From Nanobdellota archaeon (GTDB taxonomy: Archaea; Nanobdellota; Nanobdellia; Parvarchaeales; Parvarchaeaceae), in contig JAJYWD010000001.1 in the NCBI GenBank assembly GCA_021791655.1, positions 1 to 32,654 of the forward strand: a stretch of DNA of 32,654 bases, written 5' to 3'. A model generated the notes under the pieces. The model was not told where the DNA came from and ran no database searches. It worked only from the letters and a program-made list of their open reading frames with translations. Positions 9,029 to 18,843 of this stretch are shown here, in pieces (within the stretch, counting starts at the first letter, position 1; each line of letters begins with the position of its first letter). The position numbers were made by a program, and so were the translations under genes.

Positions 9029-9496
9029 TCATTCTTTGTCTATAGCAACCGCATACTCCTGCAGTCTGTTCAGTATCTTGTCTATAATGTAGGGTTTTAT
9101 GAATGAGGCCAAAATCTCGGATATGCTCATGTTTTCCCTTATCCTATATTTGCCATCGATCTTTTCGACAAGTCCGACGGTTATCAGTTTCCTAAGATCC
9201 CTGAGTATATTCGCATAGACGATTTTCACGCCGGTTTTATACAGTCCTTCGGTTATCGCATAGCTATCCAATCCCGCGGGGGAGGTTTTCCTGGCCTTCA
9301 ATAACAGGTCAACTATGTGTACAATAGCAATCCGGCTTTCACCAGAATTTATCACCCCTATCGCTATGCAAAATCGCCTAAGGTTCGTAAGATAATCCGG
9401 TCCAGGTTTCTCAAACTCGCTCAGCGTCACACTGATTAATGGCTTGTCTCTGTAGAGTTTACTCTTTATCCCCGCGTCTTTACTCTCGTAAACCAT
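9029..9496 (-). CDS. Hypothetical winged-helix regulator-like protein
   Basis: 155 aa; VYANILRDLRKLITVGLVEKIDGKYRIREN resembles wHTH recognition helix and wing. Confidence 0.5.
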   Translation of the reverse strand: MVYESKDAGIKSKLYRDKPLISVTLSEFEKPGPDYLTNLRRFCIAIGVINSGESRIAIVHIVDLLLKARKTSPAGLDSYAITEGLYKTGVKIVYANILRDLRKLITVGLVEKIDGKYRIRENMSISEILASFIKPYIIDKILNRLQEYAVAIDKE

Positions 9497-9502
9497 AATG
9501 GT

Positions 9503-10858
9503 TTATGCGTGCATCGGTGGCTGGTTAACTTTGTCGAGTCTATCGCTCAGCTTTAGAATGTCTTCCTTCGTCGCTAGGCTCGCCGCGCCGTTCTTAATCT
9601 TTTCCATGTCGTTGCTTATGTTAACGTACTTGTTCTGCAACTCATTTAGTTTCGTATTCATCTCAGAAAGAGAGTTCATCCTAGTGTTTATCTCATTGAA
9701 AAGGTTCTCGCTCTTTGCACTGTCGATGTGCACGCTCTTTTCGCTTTCCTCCAAGGTTTTGTGCAGGTTTTGGACTTCCTCGTAGAGTTTGGACGCATTC
9801 TTCACTACCGAAAGATCAGAGATTTTCCCGTTTATGTTGGATAGCGTTTTATTTACACTGGAATAATCTTCCATGGCCTTATTTACTTCCTTTTCTAATA
9901 CGTCCATCCTACTTATCGCCTTCTGTATCTCTATTTTCATGGTGTCTGGGTCGTAACTGCTCAAAGTCGCCGTAGCGCTTTTTGCTATATTCAGGAATTC
10001 TAGTATATTGTTTTGTGCATCTGCTATCCCCTTCTGTATGTTCTGGAATTCCTTTCCCAACCCGTCCATTTTCATCTGCATGGCGCTTAACTGCACAGAG
10101 AGGGCATTTATCTCGCCGGATGTGCCGTCCACCCTCGTTTTCATTTCTCCATAGTTGGTTTTTAACTGGTTTATGTCGGCTATACTCTGGTTTATGGCCG
10201 GGAGGTTGGAATAGAAGTATTCCAGCATCTTGTTAGCTTTTTCGGACAATTCGGAGTACTCTGCTTTCAATGCCGTAAGCGAGCCGGATATCCCTTGAGA
10301 CATCGCGGCCATGGCTTCATTTACGTGCGTTATTGCGGAGGTCTCGCCCTTGTTTTGTGCATTTATCGTGTCTATTGACGCGTTAAACCTGTTTATAGCC
10401 GCGTTTACGTTGGCGGTAAGGTCACTTATTTTTCCGTCCATTTTTTCTATTGCACCTGGGTCTACTGCAGCCTGTTTCAACGCGTTTATCTGCTGTTCCA
10501 ATTGTCGTGCTTTATCCTCCACGTCGGTGGTCTTTGAGTAGAGCTCTTCAATGCCTGAGCCGCCGCCCGTTTTATTGATGGCGTCCGTGACCGCGTTCAA
10601 GTTTGCTGCGTAGCTTGATAATTCGGAGTTCATTCTATTAATCTTTAACTCGAACCTTTCTAACTCATCGGTTCTTGCGAATCCGGTCTTTATGTCATTT
10701 ACGGTAGTTGCCAGTCGGTTGAAGCCGTCTGTTAACCTGGCCAGATGATCGTATACCTCGGTCAGAGCGTTATTTAAGGAGTGATTGAACTTTTCTGCGT
10801 TACTTATATACTCCTGAGGATTATCCGAGGGTATCAGTTGCGGAACATTTTGGTCCAT
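9503..10858 (-). CDS. Long coiled-coil protein, no signal peptide or TM segment apparent
   Basis: 451 aa, heptad-like hydrophobic periodicity throughout, rich in N/A/K/E/S, few aromatics. Confidence 0.7.
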   Translation of the reverse strand: MDQNVPQLIPSDNPQEYISNAEKFNHSLNNALTEVYDHLARLTDGFNRLATTVNDIKTGFARTDELERFELKINRMNSELSSYAANLNAVTDAINKTGGGSGIEELYSKTTDVEDKARQLEQQINALKQAAVDPGAIEKMDGKISDLTANVNAAINRFNASIDTINAQNKGETSAITHVNEAMAAMSQGISGSLTALKAEYSELSEKANKMLEYFYSNLPAINQSIADINQLKTNYGEMKTRVDGTSGEINALSVQLSAMQMKMDGLGKEFQNIQKGIADAQNNILEFLNIAKSATATLSSYDPDTMKIEIQKAISRMDVLEKEVNKAMEDYSSVNKTLSNINGKISDLSVVKNASKLYEEVQNLHKTLEESEKSVHIDSAKSENLFNEINTRMNSLSEMNTKLNELQNKYVNISNDMEKIKNGAASLATKEDILKLSDRLDKVNQPPMHA

Positions 10859-10910
10859 AGGGTTCGAGATAACTAATGATTCATTTATTGATATTTAAAT
10901 CTTTGTTAAC

Positions 10911-11825
10911 TTATGCCTTATTTGCGAGCTCTCTTTTCATAGCACAGGCCCCGCAAACAGTGCCAGAGGAGGGTGCGCCGCATATGCTGCAGTGAAGAAA
11001 CTCACTGTTCGCAATCGTGGCGTGTCCTGCCTTTAGCTCTAGCATCCGATTGACTATGTTTCTCTTTGCGCCGGTCGTTGTTGTTTCTAATTCTCTTAAT
11101 CCCTTTGCAATCACGCCACGGAAACCAAAGCCAGAGTATGGGCACGGTGTGTGAAGCGCGTTTATGCCTTTAACAAAAGCGAACATCGCAGTTTCTTTTT
11201 CGTTTATGAAAATGAACGGCTTTATCCTTGAGACGAAACCATCGTCTGTCCTAAGACCGGAAGTCGGTCCGAGTCTTATTAGCTTTTCGAAATCATTTTG
11301 GAAAAGGTTCATTATTACGCTCTCGGCTTCGTCATCCATATTGTGGGCCGTTGCAAGTTTGTCGACGCGGTTCTCTTTGGCTGCCGAGTTTAGAAGCTGT
11401 CTTCTGAATACGCCGCATATGCTGCAGGGGATGCCCTTCCTTACTCTTGTTATTTTGTCCATCGACATGCCGGAATATTCCTTATAAGAGTATATCCTGT
11501 ACTGCACCCCCCATTCAGCGCAGAAGTGTTTCATGGTTTCGATTGTTTTGTTTCTGTATCCCTCGATTCCCTCGTCTATGGTTATAGATACTATCTTGTT
11601 GGTATCTCTGAAGTATTTAGATATTATGTACAAAAGTGATAACGAATCTTTTCCTCCCGAGTTTGCAACGCCTATGGTATCTCCCTTTCTTATCAGCGCG
11701 TACTTTTCTATGGTATAGAGTGTAAGTCTTTCGAAGTTTTTAATGAAGTGCTCTTTACAAAAAGTGCCATTGTTAGTTGAGATTATGGCTGTAGCGTCGC
11801 ACTTCTCGCAATGCATATCAACCAC
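10911..11825 (-). CDS. ncsA: tRNA 2-thiouridine synthase, NcsA/TtuA/CTU1 family PP-loop ATPase
   Basis: N-terminal zinc site CEKCDAT..CKEHF, PP-loop ANSGGKDSLSLLY, GIPCSICGVFRR, TPCPYSG, C-terminal CSICGAPSSGTVCGAC. Confidence 0.92.
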   Translation of the reverse strand: MVDMHCEKCDATAIISTNNGTFCKEHFIKNFERLTLYTIEKYALIRKGDTIGVANSGGKDSLSLLYIISKYFRDTNKIVSITIDEGIEGYRNKTIETMKHFCAEWGVQYRIYSYKEYSGMSMDKITRVRKGIPCSICGVFRRQLLNSAAKENRVDKLATAHNMDDEAESVIMNLFQNDFEKLIRLGPTSGLRTDDGFVSRIKPFIFINEKETAMFAFVKGINALHTPCPYSGFGFRGVIAKGLRELETTTTGAKRNIVNRMLELKAGHATIANSEFLHCSICGAPSSGTVCGACAMKRELANKA

Positions 11826-12033
11826 CGGAGAACACTTCTATCACGTTTATGACGGATCCGTCTTCGATTTCCATGTCCTTCGTGTAGATTTTTCCATTCT
11901 CACCGGCCAGTATGACAGATTCATCATTGGTGCTAATTTTATTCAGTAGCTCTCTTACGCTCCTAGTGTCTAGTTCTATCTCCTTTTCTCCGAAGTTTAT
12001 GTTCTTGAGCTTTACCTTTACGTGTCTTTTCAT
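11818..12033 (-). CDS. Ubiquitin-like sulfur carrier protein (ThiS/MoaD/SAMP/Urm1-like) with C-terminal Gly-Gly
   Basis: 71 aa ending ...IEDGSVINVIEVFSGG; overlaps ncsA start by 8 nt. Confidence 0.85.
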   Translation of the reverse strand: MKRHVKVKLKNINFGEKEIELDTRSVRELLNKISTNDESVILAGENGKIYTKDMEIEDGSVINVIEVFSGG

Positions 12034-12067
12034 ATCACTCTAATCAGTGCCGCGTGCTTAATATTCC

Positions 12068-14452
12068 TTATGGTGCATTTATATTGTGCATCGCTATTAG
12101 ATCGCTTTTGAATTCCCTCAGTTCTTCTGGTATACTTATTGTTATTTTGTCCCTCAGTGATAGTTTGTTTTTCCGCTTTTCTCTCCACACCATGCTATTA
12201 AATTCAATTAGCCTTTCTGTAGATTCCAGATACTTGCTGTCCGACACCTTTAAGTGCGGAAATTCCCGCGCATGGATTGAATCTTTGGAGTAAAGGCTTA
12301 GCCATATTCTGTCTGAAATGAATGGCGAGATCGGGCTCAGTAGAATCATAAGGTTTCTCAGTGTCTCACTCAGCGTGTATCTGGCGGATTTTACTTCTCT
12401 CTCTTTGTTGTTATTGCCGTACGCCCTGTTTTTAACCATCTCTATGTAGTTAGATGCGAATACGTTCCACGTAAAGTCCCTTATCATGTTAGACGCGGCA
12501 AAGAAATCAAATCTTCTATACGCCTCTTCTACTTTCTCGTTTAATCTGTTTAGTTCGTTCAGGATCCATTTGTCCGTTGGCGTAAGCTCCCCATATGCAA
12601 TTTTGTCTGTGTATCCCACCTCTTTCACAAATTTCGCTATGTTCAATACTTTAGTCAAGAACTTCTCTGCACCGGATATCTTGATTTCCGAGAACAGATA
12701 ATTGCTTCCCATTGAGGATTCGGAGGCCGCCCAGAATCTGAATGCATCCGCTCCGTACTTCTCTATTATCGGTATAGGGTCAACCACATTGCCCTTGCTT
12801 TTGCTCATCTTTTCGCCGTGCTCATCCAATCCATGCCCGTCTATGAATATGTTTTTCCACGGCAGCTGATCCGTAAGGCTCAAGCACCTTATCGCACTGT
12901 AAAAAAGCCACGTTCTTACAATCTCAACTCCTTGGGGTCTTAACATCATTGGATACGTTTTCGCGTACAGGACATCGTCCTCTTTGTACTTGGTAACGAA
13001 AAGTGCGCTTACACTGGAGTCCATCCACGTATCAAATGTTCTTATGTCGCCTATGAAATTTTCCGAATTCCCACACGCTATACACTTCGAACCTGCTGGT
13101 GGGGGATCGCGCCACGGAACATAATACTTTCCGCCTTCTGGTATGATGGGTTCTCCGCATTTGCCGCAGTACCAAACGGGTATTTCCGTGCCGTAAAATC
13201 TTCGTCTCGATATCGGCCAATCGAGTGCAGTTTCCATCCAATCTATAAGGATCTGTTTGTGCTTAGAAGTCAAGAAAGTAAGTTCTCTCAGTTGGTCTGC
13301 CAGCCTGGCTTTCAGGTCTGCCGTCTTAAGATAGTACTCTTCTAACGGGAGCAGTTCTATGGGCGTTTTTGACCGCTCGCAGAGTGGCGTCCTGTGCTTT
13401 ATGTCCTCGATTTTATCCACTACATCCTGCTCCTGAAGCAGTGCAATGACCTTCTTCCTCGCCTCACCAACTGGCAATCCGGTCAGCTCTTCTCCAGTGT
13501 CTTTTGTTAGCCTTCCGTTCTGGTCTATTATTATCCTCTCTTTTAATTTGAGCTCTTTGAACAGCAGAACGTCATTGTAATCCCCGTATGAGCACACCAT
13601 AACCGCCCCGCTTCCAAAATCGGCTCTTGCGGATTCGTGTCCTATGATCGGAACTTCTCTCAAGTATAGTGGGATTACGGCGTTTTTCCCTATGAATGAA
13701 TTCAACCTTTCGTCTTTGGGGTTCACGATTATCGCGCTGCATGCCGATAGTAGTTCCGGTCTTGTGGTTGCGACTATTATGCGGGTATCGGACTCGGATA
13801 ACCTGAATTTCAGATATACTAGCTTAGACGGTAGGTCTTCATACTCTATCTCCGCATCTGCTATTGTTGTGCCGCACGCGTAACAGTAATTGCTCGGTCT
13901 GGTGCCTATGTACACATTGCCTCTTTTCCATTCTTCTATGAATGTGCTCTGTGTCAGGGCACGGTATTTTTCACTGTCGGTACGATAAAGATTTTGGAAG
14001 TCCGCAGATAGTCCGAGGGATTTTAGTATTCCAATCATCTCTGCTTCTAGTTCGTCTAATGCGCCTTTAGCCAGTTCCAGGAATTTACCGCGTTCAGTTC
14101 TCTTCATCGAAATATTGTACTTCTTTTCGGTGTATCTCTCGATCGGTATGCCGTTTCTATCCATGCCAACTGGGAACAGTACATTGTAACCTAGAAGCCT
14201 AGCTATCCTTGCTATCATGTCTATGTGTGAGTAGTGCGCTGCAGCACCAACGTGCCATGGCTTTCCAGAGGTGTACGGCGGTGGCGTGTCTATCGCGAAG
14301 CTGGGCTTGGTAGATGGGCTCTCAAATTTTAACTTTACATTTTCATCCCAAAATTTTTCGATTTCTGATTCTGCCGATCTGTTCCAAGTTTTATCGGATG
14401 GCAGCTGCATTTTAGTCGGGGATGTTTCCATGGCAACCCTCCTCTCAGTCAA
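12068..14452 (-). CDS. valS: Valyl-tRNA synthetase
   Basis: PPPYTSGKPWHVGAAAHYSHIDMIAR (HIGH region), CYACGTTIADAEIEYE, RTFDTWMDSSVSALF, KMSKSKGNVVDP (KMSKS). Confidence 0.95.
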   Translation of the reverse strand: MTERRVAMETSPTKMQLPSDKTWNRSAESEIEKFWDENVKLKFESPSTKPSFAIDTPPPYTSGKPWHVGAAAHYSHIDMIARIARLLGYNVLFPVGMDRNGIPIERYTEKKYNISMKRTERGKFLELAKGALDELEAEMIGILKSLGLSADFQNLYRTDSEKYRALTQSTFIEEWKRGNVYIGTRPSNYCYACGTTIADAEIEYEDLPSKLVYLKFRLSESDTRIIVATTRPELLSACSAIIVNPKDERLNSFIGKNAVIPLYLREVPIIGHESARADFGSGAVMVCSYGDYNDVLLFKELKLKERIIIDQNGRLTKDTGEELTGLPVGEARKKVIALLQEQDVVDKIEDIKHRTPLCERSKTPIELLPLEEYYLKTADLKARLADQLRELTFLTSKHKQILIDWMETALDWPISRRRFYGTEIPVWYCGKCGEPIIPEGGKYYVPWRDPPPAGSKCIACGNSENFIGDIRTFDTWMDSSVSALFVTKYKEDDVLYAKTYPMMLRPQGVEIVRTWLFYSAIRCLSLTDQLPWKNIFIDGHGLDEHGEKMSKSKGNVVDPIPIIEKYGADAFRFWAASESSMGSNYLFSEIKISGAEKFLTKVLNIAKFVKEVGYTDKIAYGELTPTDKWILNELNRLNEKVEEAYRRFDFFAASNMIRDFTWNVFASNYIEMVKNRAYGNNNKEREVKSARYTLSETLRNLMILLSPISPFISDRIWLSLYSKDSIHAREFPHLKVSDSKYLESTERLIEFNSMVWREKRKNKLSLRDKITISIPEELREFKSDLIAMHNINAP

Positions 14453-15776
14453 GTACTATTTCCTGTCTGTCCAGCAGTATGTGCGCATTTTTGTTGAGCT
14501 CGTAACCTAGTTCCTTACTCAAGCCTATCGCGGAGGTAAGCTTTTCGAGTCCACCGTGTGACGGGATGTAGTGTTTGGGTTTCAACATCTTTAAAAATTC
14601 CTTTTGTTCGTTTCTGTATGCGTGGCCGGAGGCGTGTATGTTATCCGCTATTGACACGCCGTAGTCCTGTAGCGCCCTCTGTAGCGCGCCTCTATTGGCT
14701 ATGTTCAGCGGAGTAGGTATCGTCCTGGATGAGAATATCACGCCGTCTTCTTGTGATAGTCTATAGTTCAGTCTACCGGTAGCCAATTTGTCCAAAAATG
14801 CGCCAGGTTCTCCTTGGTGTCCCGTGCATATTATTACGTATTTTCCCGGTTTTCCGCTAACCTGTCTCAATAGGTTGTTCATTGTGTTCGCTCGCGTAGT
14901 AGCGGGTGGAACCTCTGATTTTTTAATTATACCGACGTTGATAGCAGAACTTAAGTACATGTCCATGCTTCTCCCGAATACCAGCACTTCTCTCCCGAGT
15001 TTCCTGCTTATCTCCGTTATGTTTTTTATCCTAGCTATATGGGACGAGAAAGTTGTTATGAATATGGTTTTGTTTGATAGACTTTTCCTTATAACGTCCT
15101 CCAACATCATCTTTACAACGCTCTCTGAGAAAGCGAAACCCTCCTCATCGACATTAGTCGAATCTGATATAAGTGCAAATATCCCTTCTCTGCCGAGCGC
15201 TTCAAGCCGTTCGTAATTCGGCTTGTTGCCGAGCGTCGGGAAATTGTCGAATTTCCAGTCGTTTGCGTAGGCTATGGCTCCGTATTTTGTATGTATAACG
15301 GCGACCGTACTGTTGGGTATTGAGTGCGTTATATGGACAAGCTCTATGCTTATGCCGTCAGCCAGTTTATAGTTTGTACCGGTATTTATTTTTAGGATTT
15401 GCAAATCCTTACTCTTCATGTTATAAGCGATATGCGACAAAATTCTTTCGGTGAAAGGCGAGCAGATTACTGGACACTTGTATTTGCCAGCGAGGAACGG
15501 CGCTGCCCATATATGGTCTAAGTGTCCGTGAGTCAAAACTATAGCTATTACTTTACTACCGTCCTTCTCGTACAGTTCCCTGTCATCTGGGATTATGCCG
15601 TTTTCCAGAAGTGGTTCCTTGTTCTTAACCGATATGTTTCGTTCCTCTTCTTCGTAGTTGACTAGTCGTTCTATATCTGCGCCCATATCGGTTATTATTA
15701 TCTTGTCATCTATGCGTATTGCGGTCATACTCTTACCGATTTTGCTGTAACCGCCGAACGCCGTTATCTTTATCAT
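14445..15776 (-). CDS. Metallo-beta-lactamase/beta-CASP ribonuclease, archaeal RNase J-like
   Basis: LTHGHLDHIWAAPFL, YANDWKFDN, CTGHQGEPGAFLDKLATG, HASGHAYRNEQKEFLKMLKPKHYIPSHGG. Confidence 0.9.
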   Translation of the reverse strand: MIKITAFGGYSKIGKSMTAIRIDDKIIITDMGADIERLVNYEEEERNISVKNKEPLLENGIIPDDRELYEKDGSKVIAIVLTHGHLDHIWAAPFLAGKYKCPVICSPFTERILSHIAYNMKSKDLQILKINTGTNYKLADGISIELVHITHSIPNSTVAVIHTKYGAIAYANDWKFDNFPTLGNKPNYERLEALGREGIFALISDSTNVDEEGFAFSESVVKMMLEDVIRKSLSNKTIFITTFSSHIARIKNITEISRKLGREVLVFGRSMDMYLSSAINVGIIKKSEVPPATTRANTMNNLLRQVSGKPGKYVIICTGHQGEPGAFLDKLATGRLNYRLSQEDGVIFSSRTIPTPLNIANRGALQRALQDYGVSIADNIHASGHAYRNEQKEFLKMLKPKHYIPSHGGLEKLTSAIGLSKELGYELNKNAHILLDRQEIVLD

Positions 15777-16699
15777 ATAGAATATATTAAGTCGCTGATG
15801 TGGTCAAGCTTATTTGCTTCTGCTAGCGAGTGAAGGCGTTTTAGAAGGCCGCTGCTGTATTGCATGGCGTTTTTCCTTCTATTCACTATCTCTTCTGGGA
15901 TGCCGAGTTTCCTGCCCAGCGACCTGACCTGACCTTTGTCGTATGTGCCTTTCTCATCCAAATCGAGTGACATAGCGTAATCAACTACTTCCTCGCTTAA
16001 ATAAGGCGCGCAAACTTTCATTCCGAACAGCTTGCCTATGCTCGTTATCCTAAATATATCTGTTGCAGCGACGTACGAAAGTCTCCTCTCCCTAAGTTCC
16101 TTAAGATTCTTTTCGTCTGTGCGTTTGTGCACCGCAAAACCGAAGAAAAGTTCATCGCTACCCATCCCACTGACTACAGTCTTATAGCCGAACGATTTCA
16201 GATGTTTCATAGCCGCATACTCTACGATTCCGAGTATGATGCTGTATACGTCTAAAGACGTGTGCCTAAGCGTTCTGAGTGCATATTTTATGCTGTCATC
16301 AGTAAGTTCGGATCTCATAAGTTCACCACCTTTCTTTTCTATCAGAGTGGCCGAGTATAAGAAGTCTTCGGATGTCTTGGTACCGACTGTTATAGCATTG
16401 CACCGTATCCCTTCTCCCATGGCAATGCTGTACAGAACAGAAGAGTCTATCCCGCCCGATAACATGAACGAAAGAGGTTCGTCCGCGTTGTGCATGGCGT
16501 TTTTAAGCGCATCCAGCAGCGGCACGTCCAGTTTTGCGTGTCGGTATGTCCGGTTTATCCTTATTTTAGTGTCTTTTGTAACTATCGAATTACCTGGTAG
16601 AACAAGTCTGAATCCGCCAATGTCAAAGGATGCAACGCTTGTGTTTAGGGAGTCGGTTATTATTATAGCACTTCTATTTTGACCCGGTTTTTCTATCAT
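15773..16699 (-). CDS. Asparagine synthetase-like PP-loop protein lacking an N-terminal glutaminase domain
   Basis: FMLSGGIDSSVLYS PP-loop, VVSGMGSDELFFGF, APYLSEEVVDYAMSL; only 308 aa and no N-terminal Cys-GATase. Confidence 0.8.
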   Translation of the reverse strand: MIEKPGQNRSAIIITDSLNTSVASFDIGGFRLVLPGNSIVTKDTKIRINRTYRHAKLDVPLLDALKNAMHNADEPLSFMLSGGIDSSVLYSIAMGEGIRCNAITVGTKTSEDFLYSATLIEKKGGELMRSELTDDSIKYALRTLRHTSLDVYSIILGIVEYAAMKHLKSFGYKTVVSGMGSDELFFGFAVHKRTDEKNLKELRERRLSYVAATDIFRITSIGKLFGMKVCAPYLSEEVVDYAMSLDLDEKGTYDKGQVRSLGRKLGIPEEIVNRRKNAMQYSSGLLKRLHSLAEANKLDHISDLIYSI

Positions 16700-17030
16700 G
16701 CGTAGTCACCTTTAGCCTGTCGCCCAATCTCACAGTACTCTTGTTTGTTATCGGCAGTTCAAGCACATGCGCCGAGTTAGCAGGGCCGTTGTAAAAGCGC
16801 CACTGCTTTGCGTAAACTTGTCCTACAACTTTATACTCTTTGTCTAGCCATATTATCCTGAGCCCGAATCTTACGAAATTCATGTGTATACTGGAAACGT
16901 CGGGTAGGAACGCACCATTTCCCGGTGACGAAACGAACATTAGTCCTAGAAGTTTTAATCGGAAACTCTTGCAAACCTTCACGTTTTTAGCTACGAGTTT
17001 GCCTTTTATGTAAAAGTCAGCTGCTAACAT
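16674..17030 (-). CDS. DUF192 family protein
   Basis: RLKLLGLMF...GAFLPDVSSIHMNFVRFGLRIIWLDKEYKVV...VLELP. Confidence 0.85.
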   Translation of the reverse strand: MLAADFYIKGKLVAKNVKVCKSFRLKLLGLMFVSSPGNGAFLPDVSSIHMNFVRFGLRIIWLDKEYKVVGQVYAKQWRFYNGPANSAHVLELPITNKSTVRLGDRLKVTTHDRKTGSK

Positions 17031-17032
17031 AC

Positions 17033-17635
17033 TTAGAATTCAAGCTCTTTTGCTACAAAATCTTCAAGCTTTACCTTTTCGATAGCGTCTTTCTCTTCCT
17101 TTGTTTCAGCCAACTCGCTTGCCAACAGGTACAGGATTAGGCCTATGCTGTTGCCGTTCTTGTTGTTTCCCGGTATTATCAGGTCAATGTAATCGATTTT
17201 ATTATCGGTATTAGTTACTCCGATTATCGGAATGTTTATTTTCTTCGCGTCATTTATCGCCCTTCTGTTTGCGGTTGGATCCGTAACTATTAGAATCTTA
17301 GGCTCAAAGAAGTTCTTGTAGCTTATGTTGGTCATTGACCCTGCTAGATAACGCCCAAAGTTTACGCTTATCTTCATAAGCTTAGCAAAATTGTAGACTG
17401 GATAGTATGCGCTGTCCAGTGTGCACACCAGAAGAACGTCCCTCCTGCTGTACCTTTTTAGCATCTTTGCGGCCATCTTTATTCTTTCATCTATAAGTTT
17501 TATGTTGAATATCGTGAACTTTCGCGGAATTCGTTTGAAGATGAACCGCTCCAGAGACCTGTTTAGGTTTCTCGCCCCTATACGGGTTCCGTACACCTTG
17601 TAAGCCTCTATTTTCTCTATCTTCTTAAACACCAT
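17033..17635 (-). CDS. rps2: 30S ribosomal protein uS2
   Basis: GRYLAGSMTNISYKNFFEPKILIVTDPTANRRAINDAKKINIPIIGVTNTDN...IDLIIPGNNKNGNSIGLILYLLA. Confidence 0.95.
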   Translation of the reverse strand: MVFKKIEKIEAYKVYGTRIGARNLNRSLERFIFKRIPRKFTIFNIKLIDERIKMAAKMLKRYSRRDVLLVCTLDSAYYPVYNFAKLMKISVNFGRYLAGSMTNISYKNFFEPKILIVTDPTANRRAINDAKKINIPIIGVTNTDNKIDYIDLIIPGNNKNGNSIGLILYLLASELAETKEEKDAIEKVKLEDFVAKELEF

Positions 17636-18803
17636 CGGAATACAACTCCATCAGCCTATTTAACTTTTCTGTCCTTTCCCCTCTATTTATCCCTATTTTT
17701 AAATACTTTGCATTAATACCAACGCCGATATCTGCTATTATCGGTGAGTTGGTCTCCTCCGAACGGTGAGATACTATTTTTGTAATGCCGTATCTATCAG
17801 CGAGTTCTGAGTACTCTTCCATCTTGTATAAAAGACCAACTTGGTTGGGTTTTATTAGCGTGCCGCCAAGAGCATCGTGTGCAAGCTCCAATCTGTCCGT
17901 TCTTGTTGACGTTATGTCGTCACCCACCACTATAGCTTTAGTGGCTTTCTTTATTTTGGCGTATCCGTCCTTAAAATCCTGGTCTACCGGGTCCTCCATT
18001 ATGTATACGTCAAATTCATCCACTAGTCTCTCCATCAGTTCGGTCTGCTCTTCCCTAGTTACCTCGTTCTTGTCTCCCAGGGGGTACCTGTAATGGTATT
18101 TCCCGTCTTTAAAGAACGTTGAGGCTGCGATGTCCATCCCCATTCTTATATCCAGTTCTGTCTTGCTTATCGCCCTATCGATTGCCTTTTTAAGCAGTTT
18201 CAGCGCGTCATAGTTTCCGAGCCTTGTCGCGAAACCACCTTCGAGGTCCACACCGCCGAAAAACCTGGTGCTGTCTTCCTTAAGTAGTGCCTTCACATTA
18301 TTGTAAACTTCTAGCGTGCCCCTAAGGCTTTCATCTATGCTATCGTTTAAGGTTGTAACCAAAAGTTCTTGTATGTCCATCCCCAGCGAATAAGAGTGTA
18401 GTCCTCCCCCCAGCATCTTGCAAAGGGGCAGCGGCCTGCCGTTTCCCCCGAATAGCATGTGTGGCTGGATGCTGAGATCCGCACTGAGCGCGTACACCAA
18501 TGCGTATGAAAGGGCTATAGATGGGCCCCCAATGAATTTTTCGTCCAGCGCTCTCTCTATATCGAATATGTCCTCTTTATAGCCCAGCCTTTTGGCTTTA
18601 AGACCGTTTAAATGGTCATTGAACTTTTTTAGAAGATCGCTCAAACCGGAGGCAGTATCAGTTATTTCATACTTGCTGTTACTGGTGCCGCGGGGAGAGG
18701 AGCCACGAAAAACCCCTTTATCAGTCTTTATTATAACTTCCGCAGTAAATGCGGAGTTTGAGTTCAGTATTTTCCTGGCCCTTATGTCCTTTATCTCCAT
18801 CAA
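17625..18803 (-). CDS. eno: Enolase (divergent, 392 aa)
   Basis: IKDIRARKILNSN, IMEDPVDQDF, VVGDDITSTR, LIKPNQVGLL, VSHRSEETNSPIIADIGVG; adjacent to rps2 as in archaeal operons. Confidence 0.88.
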   Translation of the reverse strand: MMEIKDIRARKILNSNSAFTAEVIIKTDKGVFRGSSPRGTSNSKYEITDTASGLSDLLKKFNDHLNGLKAKRLGYKEDIFDIERALDEKFIGGPSIALSYALVYALSADLSIQPHMLFGGNGRPLPLCKMLGGGLHSYSLGMDIQELLVTTLNDSIDESLRGTLEVYNNVKALLKEDSTRFFGGVDLEGGFATRLGNYDALKLLKKAIDRAISKTELDIRMGMDIAASTFFKDGKYHYRYPLGDKNEVTREEQTELMERLVDEFDVYIMEDPVDQDFKDGYAKIKKATKAIVVGDDITSTRTDRLELAHDALGGTLIKPNQVGLLYKMEEYSELADRYGITKIVSHRSEETNSPIIADIGVGINAKYLKIGINRGERTEKLNRLMELYSDGV

Positions 18804-18843
18804 AAATGGTATAAACCCCGTAAATAAAACGTTTGCGTGCTGC

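Noticed and set aside
9498-10541. Plus-strand Cys/Phe/Ser-rich ORFs opposite the coiled-coil gene
   Set aside because: Antisense to a clear coding sequence, composition typical of spurious mirror ORFs.
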